Source: Eulemur rufifrons (lineage: Eukaryota; Chordata; Mammalia; Primates; Lemuridae). From it: a stretch of 64,000 nt of DNA. The position numbers were made by a program, and so were the translations under genes. Below, one piece after another: positions 13,370 to 26,426 of this stretch. A model generated the notes under the pieces. The model was not told where the DNA came from. It saw nothing but the letters and a program-made list of their open reading frames with translations, and did not search any database. Each line of letters begins with the position of its first letter. Position 1 is the first letter of the stretch. The stretch lies in NCBI RefSeq assembly GCF_041146395.1, contig NC_090985.1:99501-163500 (forward strand). The letters are read 5' to 3'.

Positions 13370-13575
13370 GCTTATTCTTAATAAATAATGGTATATTAAT
13401 TCTATGGAATACTATGCAGTTAAATGAGGCAGATATATTTGTAGTCAATAAAAAATATGCTGTTTTATACTTCTAAAAAAATTAAAAATGTTATATATAA
13501 CAAGTACTAAATTGTATACTTCAAATAGTTAAATTGCATGGAGTGTGCATTATGCCTCAATGTAACTGTTTAAGA
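13370..13575 (+). mobile_element. L1 3' end fragment
   Basis: Contains ATGGAATACTATGCAGTTAAATGA and AATTGTATACTTCAAATAGTTAAATTGCATGG, blocks found at and after the ORF2 end of mammalian L1s. Confidence 0.6.
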
Positions 13576-13989
13576 AATGAAAGATCAACAATTTCCCCAC
13601 CCATCATTTTGTTTTATAAACTGCTATCCTGTCAAATCCCAAAGCCTGGAAACATACTTTTGCTTTACTAGTTTAACTAAAAAAATAATTAAAACATTTT
13701 ATAAAACCGAATAAAGTATTCAAAATGACCTGTTTTGCTATCAGGAACCTTGATCAATAAGTTGCATAGTTTTATTTCCTGTTCTTAATCTAATGTACTT
13801 TGATGCCAAAATAAATAAATAAACAAAAACCTACTAGGAAGTCTAATTTAAGTACTCTGCTAACTGTCCACATTCAGTGCTTGCCACACTGACTGCTTGG
13901 AGGTTCTTGGGGAAATGTTATTGATAGTTATTCTTCTTAAAAAATGGCTGGTTACTGGATCTTATTGTTAAGGACTAACTTTATTTCTC

Positions 13990-14230
13990 CTCCCCTTATT
14001 TTTTCTTTCAGTTAGTTTTATTGTGGTAAAATACATGTAACAAAATTTATTATTTTAATTATTTGAAGTGTACAGTTGAGTGTATTTACATCATCTATAA
14101 TGCAAAGTTCTCACCACCACCCACCTCGGTGGCGCTGCCGTTTGGTAACCCTGGAGCTCTGCACCCACTAAGCAGGAGCTTGCCCTCCCCTGCCCCGGCT
14201 GCCAGCAGCCACCCGCTCATTACTATCTCA
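13990..14230 (-). mobile_element. L1 fragment, antisense
   Basis: Starts TTTTATTGTGGTAAAATACATGTAACA, an antisense L1 3' block, and includes a C-rich piece around CCACCCACCTCGGTGGCGC. Confidence 0.5.
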
Positions 14231-14529
14231 GGGTTGGTTGGGGAGAGTATTCAATTGGTGAGTGTTTATTTAGTGTCTATTTAATGGTAAAAATTATTAG
14301 GGACATAAAGAATGTTGAAAGCATGGCATGCTTTAAAACACTGACAATATTGCTGGGCAGATAATACATATACGATAATTATATAGGAATGAATGAAAAC
14401 ATGGAATTATAATTGTAGCTTTTAAATATGTAGCTTGTATATGCAAGTTGTAATAAATTATAGGGCACTAATAAGAGACCCAACAGATCAAAGAAAGTAA
14501 TGCCAGCATTGATAAGAATTTAATTACGA

Positions 14530-14650
14530 TGCCGGGCAGTGGTGCACACCTGTAGTCCCCGTTGCTCCGAAGGATGAGGTGGGAGGACGACTTGAGCCTA
14601 GGAGTTCGAGTCCAGCTTGGGCAACGTAGTGAGACCCTGTCTCTAAATAA
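14530..14650 (+). mobile_element. Free left Alu monomer (FLAM-like)
   Basis: A single 7SL-derived arm: GCCGGGCAGTGGTGCACACC to GAGACCCTGTCTCTAAATAAAAAA. It lacks the right arm. Nearby GAATTTAAT and GAGTTTAAT may be the target duplication. Confidence 0.8.
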
Positions 14651-14789
14651 AAAAGAGTTTAATATACGATTAGGAATGTATCACATTTTGTTGGAGAAGA
14701 AGGAAATCTTTCAGTAAATCATGCTACTTCAGTTGTTGCCTCTTTGGGAAAACACTGCATATTCTCATTTAATGTCATATAAAAAAGTA

Positions 14790-16635
14790 ATTTCGTGGTT
14801 TCCAGCCTGGCATTTCAGGAGCTCCTAAGTCCCCACTCGATCCTAACAACAACTGGAAAGCTGAACAGTCAAGAAAACCCAACTCTTATCTCTTTTAGAG
14901 GAGTCAGACCACAGGACAAAGTGCTGCACCAAAAATGAAGAGACAGGCAGATACAAAGAATCCCAGCTCCTCACAGCAGAGGCCTGCAAGCAGAAACCTC
15001 TGCTGGAACCAGTGCTGGGGCCAGAAAACCTGAGCTGTAACTGGAGAGTTGCTGGACCTTCTATGTGGACAACTCAGAGTTACAGACTTCAGAGGGCCCG
15101 AGTCACAGGGGAGGGCCTCCGTGCATTGCTGAGTTTTACCTCCAGGAGCTCAGCCAGGACCTCACAGTGAATACTGGAGAAAAACCCCGTTGTGCTTCTC
15201 ACATGAGAAAGGAGAGACGAACCGTTCTGATAGATGCTGGAGCACTCTGTTCTTCACGAGGCCTCCCCTCTGGAGAGGTGATTCTAGCAGAGCCTAACCT
15301 ACCTAGGGGAAGGGAAGTACCCAACTCCAGCCCCCTCTATCATTCTACTGGGGGAAAGGGAAATAAACAACTTCAGCCTCCTCCAGCCGTCCTGCCCCAC
15401 CCAAGGGGGGACTGTGAAGCACCAGTGAAGTTCGCAGTGCAGGGCGCAGGCTCACCAAAGACTGCAGTCTGATGACATGGCTGGGAATGCCTCCCTCCCC
15501 CACCTCACACTGCATTACTGAAGGCCTGTGTACCCTGGTTCCTTGTACCCAATACGTCATGTTTGCCTTTCAACAAAGAAGTGCAAGGCCTACTGAAAGG
15601 TAAAAAATAGTTTGAAGGGACTAAACAACCACAAGAATTAGAGTCAGATATGGCAGAAATGTTGGAATAATCAGACTAGGAATTATGAAAGGCCATGACT
15701 AAAATGGTAAGGACTTTAAGGCAAAGAATAAGCAACATGCAAGGTTAGATTTGTGATCTAAGCATAGAGGTAGAAATTCTAAGAAGAAACCAAAAAGAAG
15801 TGCTAGAGATAAAAAACACTATAGCAAAATGTACACTGCCTTTCATGGGCTCACAGGACAGGGCTGAGGATAGACTGTCACAGCTTGACGGTTGGAAACT
15901 TTCAAAACTGAAAAGCAAAGAGAAAAAAGCTGGGCGTGGGGGAACCCAAACCCAGAATAGAATATTCTAGAACTGTGGGGCCGCTACAAAGGGTGTAACG
16001 TATGTGTAATGGGAATGCTGGAAGTGAAGAAAGAAAGGAACAGAAGCAATATTTGAAGCACTAGTGCCTGAGAATTTCACCAAATTAATGTCGATGCCAC
16101 ACCAATGATCCAGGAAGCTCAGAGAACATCAAGCAGAATAAATGCCCAAAATACCTAAGCATATGATATTCAAATGTCAGAAAATTAAAAAACCTTTCCT
16201 AGAAAGGAGCAAAGTTAAGAACTATGTCTTTTTCCTCAGAAACTAAGCAAGAAGAGTGGAGTGAAAATATTGAACGTATTGAAAGAAAAAAAATCCACCC
16301 ACCTAGAATTCTGTATCCAGTAAAGCTATATCTTCCATAAAAAGTAAAAATAGAGACTTTATAAGACAGACAAAATTGAGGGAATTTCTTGCCAGTTACC
16401 TGCCTTTTTAGAAATTTTAAAAGAAGTTCTTCAGAGGAAAATTATATAGATTAGAAACCTGGATCTTCCTGAAGAATGGAAGACCATTCAAGAAGGAATA
16501 AGTGGATGCAAAATAAATGATTCTAAAGTTTATATGCAGAGGCAGAAGACCTAGACTAGTCCACATAATTTTGAAGAATAATGAAGTTGGAGGACTGACA
16601 GTACCCGACTGCAAGACTCACGGTGATAAAGGGAT
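14790..16635 (+). mobile_element. Ancient L1: 5' UTR/ORF1 region plus an ORF2 scrap
   Basis: From about 15,770 the text follows the ORF1 region of old L1s: TAGAGGTAGAAATTCTAAG, GAAGTGCTAGAGATAAAAAACAC, AACTGAAAAGCAAAGAGAAAAAAG and GATCCAGGAAGCTCAGAGAACA. At 16,525-16,620 an ORF2 scrap follows (GGAGGACTGACAGTACCCGACTGCAAGAC). The 135-codon frame at 15,065-15,472 lies in the 5' part and is not a host gene. Confidence 0.7.
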
Positions 16636-16639
16636 ACAT

Positions 16640-18341
16640 AGCTAGATTTCAGTATAATTTTATTTAATGTTTCTTAAGAGGCAAAGAGAGCAAAGTATGA
16701 GTAATGTTAATATATGAAAAATTAACACATAAATGGGAAAATGGTATGAATAGATGAGGAATGAAAAATAATTTAAAATTGCTAGTAGACTTTTGGGGAA
16801 AGTTCAGACTTACCGAAGTAACAATGAAATGTACATCCAAAACAAATGGGATTAATTTTTTAATTTTATGTAACATTTGATGCAAATGTTTGAAAATATT
16901 TTTATATTCATTTTATGCAACATAAAAAAGCAAAAACTTCAACCCATTGCAAGTAAAAGTCAGAACCTGTTTGATGGTGTGAATTCACATGTGGCTTCCC
17001 TGGCTCCTCCCTGTCCCCTCTCTGTCCCCTCGCTGCTCTCCTGCCTGTTGTGTTTATCATTCTCTTGCATTAAAGCAATTTTCACATACATGTATGTCCC
17101 CAAGCAGATTGTTCAACTTTGCCCATTTTAAAGTTTTTCCTGACTTGCTTTCTCCTTTTCTCTCCTCTTTTCCCTGCTGTTTGTGTAAAGCTGGTGTGGG
17201 TGCAAAATACGACGCTGCTGTGACCGAGGGGCTGCGGTGAGCCTGCGTGTGTAGGGTGGAGAGTGTCAGTGTCGCCTGGGGCCTCATTAAAGTTACTCAC
17301 AAGTTTTCTGTTTTTTATTGTTGAGGGTCACGAGCTACTTTTACTGAAAGGAGTCTGTTGTATTCCTCAAATGCATTTGAGCAAAAAAAAGATTGAGGAC
17401 TATAGCAATGATCTCTGCAAGTCTTCCGGTCTTGGTCTTCCTTTTTGATGTCTCAGTCTTTGATAAAACAGAAATGAAGGCTTACTCTAGGATCTTGTTG
17501 TTTACATAACAGCTGAAAAAGTTGAGTTTAAAAATTTTGTATTGCAGATTTAACATGTTGAAACCTGTGCTAGGCACCTTGAAAGACATTAGATGTAAAA
17601 ATAAACGACATGTCTTATCTTAGTTGAATTAAAAGAATTCTTTTGAGGAATATGTAGTTATGTGTACGAGCAATAAATTTGTGAGAGAGTTATAAACAAA
17701 TTACTGTTAGAATACAAAAGACAATTGAGTTTGATTTAGTTTGGTCAGGGAAGATTGGATTAGAGTAAGTCCTAGAAAGGACAGTTTTTACTAATTAGTA
17801 ATGGGGCAGGGGAGAACATTCCAGAAGAGAGAACTGCATAAACAAAGGGCTAGAGGTGTGAGGTTTGGGGGCACATTTGGGAATGTGAATAGTACAGTTT
17901 AATAGTGATAGAATACACATCCAGGTAAGGAGGGGCTGAAAAGTTGGTTTGGCCGCATCAACAAGGACCTTAAATGATCACCTGTCTACACATAGGATCT
18001 AATTTTCTTTTGATTGGTGAACACCCAAATTACAATTCTTTTCTTGTATCTAGTCACGTCATTAATCATATTTACTAGATTAGAGAAGGATTTTTGTCTC
18101 TTTGCTTATTGCTGTATCCTTAGAGCGTCGAAGAGCTCCTGGTGTTGTCACAGGCGAATGTGAATTATATGTTAAGTCAAGGAATAAATTTAGATTTTGT
18201 AAGAAGAATGTCAGCGGTTATACTTTAAAGAGATCTTGTCTTAATAGGTCAAGCTGTTTTGGATACTTTTATAGTATGCCCCAAACTTCATTGTATTCAC
18301 CTCACTTGGATTTGTCTTTCTCTTGCGTTCTTTGTCATGTT
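16640..18341. other. Mostly unassigned; one L2-like scrap
   Basis: At about 17,780-17,960 the text GAACATTCCAGAAGAGAGAACTGC...AAGGGCTAGAGG resembles an L2 piece. The rest holds no gene-like exon or other repeat that I recognise. Confidence 0.4.
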
Positions 18342-18353
18342 CTACTTGGGCTT
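18342..18353. repeat. Left target-site duplication of the retrocopy
   Basis: CTACTTGGGCTT, repeated exactly at 19,392-19,403. The two copies bracket an A-tailed insert on the minus strand. Confidence 0.85.
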
Positions 18354-19391
18354 TTTTTTTTTTTTAATACCTGTCATGAATTTAATGTAAATCACAATTC
18401 GGAGCCTGTCACAATCTCAAGCCTTAAAATACTGAATACGTGTACAGTGTGACAACAGTAGGTAACTTGGGGCCCCCATTCGCTGGAGCCAGTCCCACAT
18501 GGAAAGCGTGTGGCAGGAGTGAAGAACAGAGTGGCACCTGCTTGGTCCCACTGGAACTTGGCTCGTCTTCAGGAAGGACACTCTGGGTTGGGGAGGCCAC
18601 ATCCCGGCCCAGCCAGTGAAATCGTCTGCGTCGTTCCAGTGATTTTTGCTCCTGTGTAAACCAGAGCCCTCGAGGTCTCTGTCCATCCCCGGGTGGGTCC
18701 AGGTGGAAGGGGCGAACTGGATCCCACTGCGGCCCCCCGCGATGGCCCTGCTGACCACCTGCAGGAAGACGCGGGTGTCCCCGTGCCATGACGCGGAGCT
18801 GTCGCGGCCACGGCCAGCACGCAGTCTCTGCGGTCCTCCAGGGACACGGAGGCGGACCCTGGGCCGCAGAGCAGCCGGCAGCCGCGGGTCTTGATCGGCC
18901 CAGGGTTCTGGGATCGCCCCGGCTCGACCGCGCATCGCTCGGTTCGGTCAGAAGGGCTCGCGCGGGTGGCTCCTCGGCCTCGTCCCGGGACTCGGGACTC
19001 CGGGCGGGAGAAGCCGCAGCCTCCGTCCCCCTCCGAGGGCGGCCGGGGCGCCGGGAGCCGCGTCCACGTCGCCGGCGGAAGCTCCGTCCGGCTCCGGTTC
19101 CGGCTCCGGTTCTTGGAAGCGAAACGCGCCTCGGGCTGCAGCTCCCGCCTCTCGGCCAGGACCGCCCGCACCGCGCCAGGTCCCCTGTCCCCGCGCAGGT
19201 CGCAGGCGGCCAGGACCAAACCGCGTCCTTGAGAAGTTTCTGCAGCCCCGGAGCCGAGAGGCTGCCTCCCCCAGCCGGGGGCCGACTCCCCGCCCTCCAG
19301 AAGCTTCCACGGCCGCTGGATCCCGCGAAGGCAGCCGTGAAAAAGTCGCTCTTCTCCTCCTCCTCCTCCTGGCCCTGTCGCTTTTGCTTCC
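18354..19391 (-). pseudogene. GC-rich processed retrocopy of an unidentified mRNA
   Basis: About 1.04 kb of very GC- and CpG-rich DNA sits in AT-rich surroundings. Read on the minus strand, it begins GGAAGCAAAAGCGACAGG (19,391 downward), runs through CpG-dense text and ends in a less GC-rich 3' part. An ATTAAA polyadenylation signal comes next, then about 14 A residues (T run from 18,354). A perfect 12-bp direct repeat flanks it. This is the signature of an L1-mediated retrocopy. Several overlapping frames are open because GC-rich DNA has few stops: one of about 120 codons (18,424-18,789), one of 172 (18,417-18,935) and one crossing the left flank. I cannot say which, if any, was the parental reading frame, and I do not recognise the source gene. 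The CpG content suggests a young insert, or one protected from methylation. Confidence 0.8.
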
Positions 19392-19403
19392 CTACTTGGG
19401 CTT

Positions 19404-20316
19404 CTAGTGCGAATGACCCTCCCCACAGGGCACCTGTATTGCGAGGTGTACCTGATGTCTGTGTCTTGGTTCAGGCAGAGCTCACAAATCTTTGATTTTA
19501 ACATTACATCTCTTTTCCTGAGGTGTGTAGCATTGCATCATTCTTTAATCTCGATTTTAATCATTTCTAGAAATATGTGACATCACTTTTAACGTTTTTG
19601 CCACTTGGTTCCCACTGTGTTCTTCTGCTTATTATAGTCTATAAATAGTTGTGTTTCCTATTTTAATATTATTTAGAAATGTTAGCTTTGCTGCTTCATA
19701 TTTGATAGTTCTGAATAAATTATTTATAATTTTATATATGTGTATTTTGAAAAAACTTACAAGTTTCATTATATATTAGCTATACCTATTTGTATTATTC
19801 CTTAGTGTTCTAGAAATTACAATATGCATGCTTAATGTACCATAGTCTCCCATGAATTAATATAATTCATTTACAATATATAATATATAACATTGTAACG
19901 TAATACCACTTCACAAAAAATGTAAGAGATTTGCAATAGTATCATTCTGTTTATTCCCCCTTTCCCATCTGTTTGCTGTGGTTCTCATGTATTTTACTTC
20001 TACATGCATTATAAACCTAACGACACCTACCAATTATTTTTATCTTTGCTTTAAGCAGCCAATTATCTTTTAAAGAAATTCACAAAGGAAAAGATTGGCT
20101 CTTATATTTTTCCATATATTTACCATTTTGCAGAAGACATCTCTTTCTTTCTGCTTAATTTTTACTGAAGCTAGAATTAATGTCTCGCCATCCGAATTTT
20201 CATATTGTGGACAATTTATATGTCATATATTACCGTACAATTCATAGTTCCATGCATATGCCAAATTTTCTCTACTGGTTTTAGGTTATTTTTTGGCAAG
20301 CATCAGTATTTTTTAC
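19404..20316. other. Unassigned AT-rich stretch
   Basis: Strongly AT-rich, especially 19,640-19,900. No gene or named repeat seen. Confidence 0.4.
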
Positions 20317-20626
20317 TTTTTTTTTTTTTTTTTTTAGACAGGATCTCATTCAGTCACCTATTCTAAAGTGCAGTGGTGTCATTACAACTCAAAGCAACCT
20401 CAAATTTCTGGGCTCAAGTGATCCTCCTGCCTCAGCCTCCTGAGTACCTGGGACTATAAGCATGTGCCACCATGCTTGACTATAATTTTTTTTTTGTTTC
20501 CTAATTTTTATAGAGATGAGGTCTTACTTTTGCTCGGGCTGGTCTTGAACTGCTGGCCTCAAGCAATCTTTCTGCCTCGGCCTCCCAAAGTGTTAGGTTT
20601 ACAGGCATGAGCCACCATGCCTGGCC
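20317..20626 (-). mobile_element. Alu dimer, older (AluJ-like)
   Basis: Antisense Alu from a T-run to GAGCCACCATGCCTGGCC, with many diagnostic CpGs decayed to TG or CA. It lacks the long AT linker of the lemur-type copies. Confidence 0.88.
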
Positions 20627-22459
20627 ATTATTTATACATTTTTAAATACTTCCTTATGTTTAGCACAGTGCTTTACACAAAGTGGACAACTATGTATCTT
20701 GTCAAGTGTGTAAGAATGACTGAAATTTTGTTGTTTTGTCTGAGTCTTTGTATAATCTTACAGGGTTAAGTTGTATTATTACAGTTCACCATTAGATGTC
20801 ACTTTCTAACATATGTTCTTACCACTGAATTCCTGCTGTACAGCTGATCAGATCCTGAAAGTTGGCACTCCTCTATGAGTGCACTTAAACTGAGAAGTTT
20901 CTGTCTTCTTTCGTCTTAAAGTTTCTTTCATCTTAAAGTGATTACTCTAAAACAGAAGTGTTTCTTAATTGTAATTTTTATTATCTTTTAGTTTTACATC
21001 TAAGTTTGTACAGAACCAACTGATTTTCCTTAAGGTTTCTTTAAATTTGAATACTGGCATTATTTTTTATTTATTTTCTTGGAGCAAAGTCTGGAACTAT
21101 TATAAGTAAAAGTGTGAAGAAGTAGGATATTCAAGAATACCTTTTAAAACATGTTCAACATGTATTCTGTCGGTAGTGTAATTCTGAAAACCATCTCATT
21201 CTAGGAGCCCCACTGACCCCAGACTGACTGGAAGTGAGTCTTCTCAGGATAAGCTTTGATAGCAGCTGTGGGGTTTACTTGGGTTTGTCAAGGAAAGGGA
21301 GAACTGAGGGGGCTGTGAAAAGAAGTGTGGAGGTGGAGAAAGAGGAGATTCACAGGGCTCAGTTGGCAACCACGAAACACAGTGAAGTGCTGAGAAGGAG
21401 CTTCCCTCGCTCATTCTCTTCCCTTACAGGACAGGAAAGGTCCAGGCAAGGAGATTTTAGGAATCCCAGAAGCTTTAACGTGTAGTGTATTTTTAAGGCC
21501 TAGATTTTAAACTTAGCATTATAATCTGTAAGATTTAGAGATATGCTTCAGTTGTTGCCAAATGCTGGGATTCATGATCTAACACAAAGTTCGTGGTGAA
21601 GGTTTCATAGGCTCACTCTGTTCCTAACAGATGAGTCCCTCCAAGCTGAATCAGGAGAGGCCTCTTTTGTAAAACCCGCAGTCACCAGACACCCGAGCTG
21701 TGGCCCCAGGGTTTTCCCCAGTCTTGCCAGGCACAGGTGGAAAATCATCTGGAGGTCGGGTGGCTATTTTCTTCAGTTACTCCAGAATACTGAAATGTGA
21801 ATAAAATAGCAATGTGGTTTCTTAATAATGTAATAAATACCCCTGAAATTAACATCTATTCAAGAATATGATTGTTCCTAATAATTTGTGGCCCTCTGGT
21901 ATCCTGTTTGCCAGCTTTTCCCATCTTACCCCAGAAGTAACTATTAATACTTTTTGGATTTTCTGTTCATGGTTTTATTTTATTGAAATGCTTTCATTTA
22001 TCAATATATGCATACAGAATTGGACTTTTTAAGCCATGATTATAATAAACCAAAGTACAAACAATTAGGGCATTTAAATTCCATTTTATATTGATCAAAT
22101 TACAAACAATGCATCATTGATAAATGAAATTTTGTCTTGTAATATTTCTGTGCATTAGAATAAAACTTAAATTTATTTAATAAAACATGTTGGCATAAGG
22201 TAGCCACTTGTCCTCTTTGGGAAAACCTTAACCCTTTCGTTTTTAGACTCTCACTTTTTGTGAAGTAATGAAGCAAATGGTAACTTGTATGAAGAAGGTG
22301 GTGAGGTGGATAGTAGGGAATGAGGCAGAAAGTTGGCAGTGCTACCTGCTACCTTGGTATGATCAGTAGTCAGGAGGCACTGATGATGTTACTCACTTGT
22401 GTTGATAATAATTCAATTTGTAATGTTTTTTTCCCTTATGTTTTTATGTCTTACTACAG
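20627..22459. other. Unassigned sequence upstream of the ZMYND11-like exon
   Basis: No repeat family or exon recognised. An 83-codon frame at 21,234-21,485 has no recognisable protein features. If the ZMYND11-like exon arrived by segmental duplication, this may be former intron. Confidence 0.35.
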
Positions 22460-22595
<136 letters not shown>

Positions 22596-22600
22596 TAAGT

Positions 22601-23005
22601 AAATTTAAACAAACAAACAAAAAAAATCCCTGTAAAATTTCATGTGAGACCTTGGGGGGAAAGTCCAAAAATACTTTATTATGCTAATCAACATACATTA
22701 CAAAGGACTGAAGTCACTTACCTTGCAGGAGTATATAGTTGTTAGAAAAACAAATACAGAAACATACACAAGCAACTTGTGTTTATAAAATAAATATTAG
22801 ATAAGTAAAATATCAGTATGTACTATATATAATAGTTTTGCAGTTATCAGAATTTTTAACTCTTTAGGTCTTTCATTAAAATGCCTTTAGTTAATCATTT
22901 GCTTTTATGTAGTGAAGCTGTCTAAAAATAGTATACTGTTCGTTACTCATCGTAATACAGGACAAGCATGGTATGTGCAGTAAGTAAATAACATCTTGCC
23001 TGTGT
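22601..23005. other. Intron-like sequence after the ZMYND11 exon
   Basis: AT-rich, with a short (AAAC)n run just after the donor. No further ZMYND11 exon is recognised anywhere downstream in the window; the known gene has a very long intron here. Confidence 0.5.
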
Positions 23006-23160
23006 GCTCAGGCTTGTAATCCTAGCACTTTGGGAGGCTGAGGCAGGAGGATATCACCTTAGCCCAGGAGTTGGAGGCTGCAGTGAGCTATGATGATGGC
23101 ATTGTACTCTAACTGGGGCCACAGAGCCCCTCAAAGACCCTCTTAACAAAACAAAGCAAA
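23006..23160 (+). mobile_element. Alu fragment (monomer-like)
   Basis: Contains GGCTTGTAATCCTAGCACTTTGGGAGGCTGAGGCAGGAGG and GGAGGCTGCAGTGAGCTATGATGATGGC, then an A/C-rich tail. One arm is missing or collapsed. Confidence 0.8.
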
Positions 23161-23444
23161 ATTGCATTAGGTCATAGCCCACTGACAGAATTTTTAATAA
23201 TTTCATTCTATATTTTAGAAATTATTAAACAAACCATTCAGTTTTTAAAAAGAAAGTTCCTCCCTACCCTGGTTTCTAATGCTATTTATATTGTAGACAA
23301 AGATTCAGGATACAAAATAAAATCAAACTAATTTATGACTCTTCTATTTACTTGTTATATACTAATTATAAGGATGTCTTAAAGTAAGAACTTGGTTTTA
23401 TTTTGTTTCTCTGGGTATTTTTAAAGGAATAAAGCCAAATTTAT

Positions 23445-23739
<295 letters not shown>

Positions 23740-23775
23740 AAAGCCAAATTTATCCTTTTAAATGTTTGGAGGTTG

Positions 23776-23802
23776 GTTTTGTTGTTGTTGTTGTTGTTGT
23801 TA
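23776..23802. repeat. (TTG)n microsatellite
   Basis: Eight or so consecutive TTG units. Confidence 0.9.
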
Positions 23803-26065
23803 ATTTAGATAAAATTTCTTTATACCTATATCTCCATATTCTTTAAATGCTATGTGTAAAAATGGAAAACAGATAATTTACAAAAGCTCACTTAAATGCT
23901 TTTTTTTTTTTGGCCTTTGTTAATAAGTAACAAAATTGAATTACATATATTTTTGTCCCTTCCTTGTATTCTGGTGAAGGAGATCGTAAAATTACCTGCA
24001 AGGGAAGGAACTGAAGATAGAGAAACGGTTCAGGCTCTGTGTGGCTCTGACTCTACACTCACGCTCAGAATACTTTAAAGCTGACCATGCACAACTCTTA
24101 GCTCCTGTAGGTTAGTGGAAGGAACAAAATAATACTGTATGAAAAATAAGAATAAAAAGTACGTTGTTTTAATTATTATATTTTTAATTAAAGCAAATAA
24201 TTTGAGGTGTGGTAGCTAAATACAAATTACAGAGAGGTGATGTTGATAATACAAACATTTAAAAAATCTCGAAGACTTAAAAGTAGTATTTTCTTATGGT
24301 TGAGACTTTTAACAAAACAGTTTTTGTATATCAAAATTGCTCATAGAAGGCTGCTGAAATGCAATACTGTTCTTTGGATTCGTTTTTAAAAATTAAAATC
24401 ATGTAAGCTTGACTGAACCATTTCAGTTTTTCAGACTACTCCTTTTTCTCACGTGTGGCATCTTTCTAGATCTCACGTGTAGCATCCTTCTAGAAGCTCT
24501 AGGGATGTTCCCTAGGAAGCTGTCAGACTCTCCTAGTGAGTGTTGCTGTTAGGTTGTGACCACCTGCCGTGTGGGAGTCAGAGAATTAACCCCGCAGTGC
24601 CAGGGGCAGAGGTCTGTTGGATTATCACAGCACCTGTGTGTGCGCAAGTTAAACTGGGGCAAAAGATGCAAAGATTGTTAAACAGGATTGCACACGCCTT
24701 CTCCTTCTGTATCGCGGCTTGTCTGTAAGTGTTCCTTTCTCTCCTTGCTTCATCAGTGTAGGCTTAAATGATGCCAAGGGTTATCTTCCTTCATGTTCTG
24801 AGGTCCATAGCTCCTAAATTAAATATCAATAAATTTATTTTACCTAGTAAATAGTCTTAGTTTTATTAGTGTCATATAAAGATGGACGAAAAGAAGGGAA
24901 GAAAACCCAAGGTTACGTGCTCAGGAGGGGTTCCCCGTGTGTCCTCTGCCTCATCCCCTCTGAGAGCTGTGGGGTATTTCCTCCCATCACAGTGGCTCAC
25001 GTCCGAGCGTTCTGTGCTTCTTTCCCAACATCAGTCACAGTCTTGACTATCTCCCTGCTGGACAGTTGGCTCCAGGGGGGACTGTGCAGAGAACTGCCTG
25101 ACCCAGTGCCTTTGCTTCTTGCCTGCTGCGCTTGCCTGAGGTCAGTTAGGAGGTGGCATGGGACGAGTACAGGAAGTCCGATCTTTTGCTGTAAAGCCTG
25201 ATATTCCTATTCTGTACTTTCAAGCTTTGGATTCATTTTAAGTCAAGTTGTTCTGCTTATTTACAGTTAAGTCTGAACATAGAGGTGACTTTTAAACTTT
25301 AGAAATGGCTGAAGTTACAGAAGGCTGCAGAAGAATTATTGTTAGGATTGCATATGTTGTCATTAAGTTTCACTCTTTATTTTGACTGGTGACTCCATTA
25401 TAAAAAAAAATTGAAAGCTACATAGTTTGAATCGTGCATTCAAAGTTATGGGGTTTGGTGTGACCACCTCTTAGGCAGTCCTGCATCCTGCGTCCTAAAC
25501 ATTATCGTTTACTTTGGTATAATGGCTTCGTTCTGCTTGTTTCTGTTCTTTTGATCCGTGGATTTCTCATCCATCTTTTTTGTTGTGGCTTTCATTTGGG
25601 ATTTATTGATTGGGGAAACTGGGTCATTTGGTTTCTCACAGTCTGGCTTTCGAGGATCGCAGCCCTGTGGTCCAGTTTGACCTGCTGCTCAGTCCCCTGT
25701 ATTTCATGGAAATTGATGGTTGGTCCAGGGGCTGTGGGTGGGTCGAGGCTGCTGCACAGGCTACGGAGAGTTGTGTGTTCAGGAGGCACATGTGTCAGTC
25801 ATCTCGTTTTGTGATATATGTAGCTATTGATGCTAGATCCAGTAATTCACTAAGAATTGCAAAATGGTGGTAATCTAATTTTATCTTTTCTTTGCTAACT
25901 GGAGTGCTTCTGTAAGGACATAGGCTTCCCATTATCTGCTATTTGGTCACGCTGTGATATGGTTCACATGGGAAAAAGTAGGAGAATTGTTTAATTCCTT
26001 CTCTTTATGTATTTATCAGTTTTCAAAATAGCATCCTCCAGTGGTAACCAGCTAGGTTTTTTCTT
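23803..26065. other. Mostly unassigned; possible L2 scrap
   Basis: A short tandem duplication lies at 24,447-24,494 (listed separately). Around 24,930-25,170 the text GACAGTTGGCTCCAGGGGGGACTGTG resembles L2. No exon was recognised. The short open frames here have no protein features. Confidence 0.35.
24447..24494. repeat. 24-bp tandem duplication with two CACGTG boxes
   Basis: Two adjacent 24-base units, TCTCACGTGTGGCATC... and TCTCACGTGTAGCATC..., differ at two positions. Each holds a palindromic E-box CACGTG (24,450 and 24,474). Confidence 0.85.
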
Positions 26066-26100
26066 TTATTTATTTTTTTTTTATTTATTTTATTTATTTA

Positions 26101-26426
26101 TTTTTTTTTGTTGAGACAGAGTCTCACTTTGTTGCCCAGGCTAGAGTGAGTGCCGTGGCGTCAGCTTAGCTCACAGCAACCTCAAACTCCTGGGCTTAGG
26201 CGATCCTACTGCCTCAGCCTCCCGAGTAGCTGGGACTACAGGCATGCGCCACTATGCCCGGCTAATTTTTTCTATATAGATTTTTAGGTGTCCATATAAT
26301 GTCTTTCTATTTTTAGTAGAGACGGGGTCTCGCTCAGGCTGGTCTCGAACTCCTGACCTTGAGCAATCCACCCGCCTCGGCCTCCCAGAGTGCTAGGATT
26401 ACAGGCGTGAGCCACCGCGCCCGGCC
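26101..26426 (-). mobile_element. Alu dimer, strepsirrhine type
   Basis: Antisense copy from a T-run and GAGACAGAGTCTCACTTTG to GAGCCACCGCGCCCGGCC, CpGs largely kept. GGTTTTTTCTTTTA occurs on both flanks. Confidence 0.92.

Noticed and set aside
15065..15472. A 135-codon + strand frame
   Set aside because: It lies in the 5' part of an ancient L1 copy and resembles its leader, not a host protein.
18569..19504. A 311-codon minus-strand open frame over the GC-rich segment
   Set aside because: It starts outside the retrocopy and crosses its target duplication. Three frames are open there because GC-rich DNA has few stops. No protein family was recognised.
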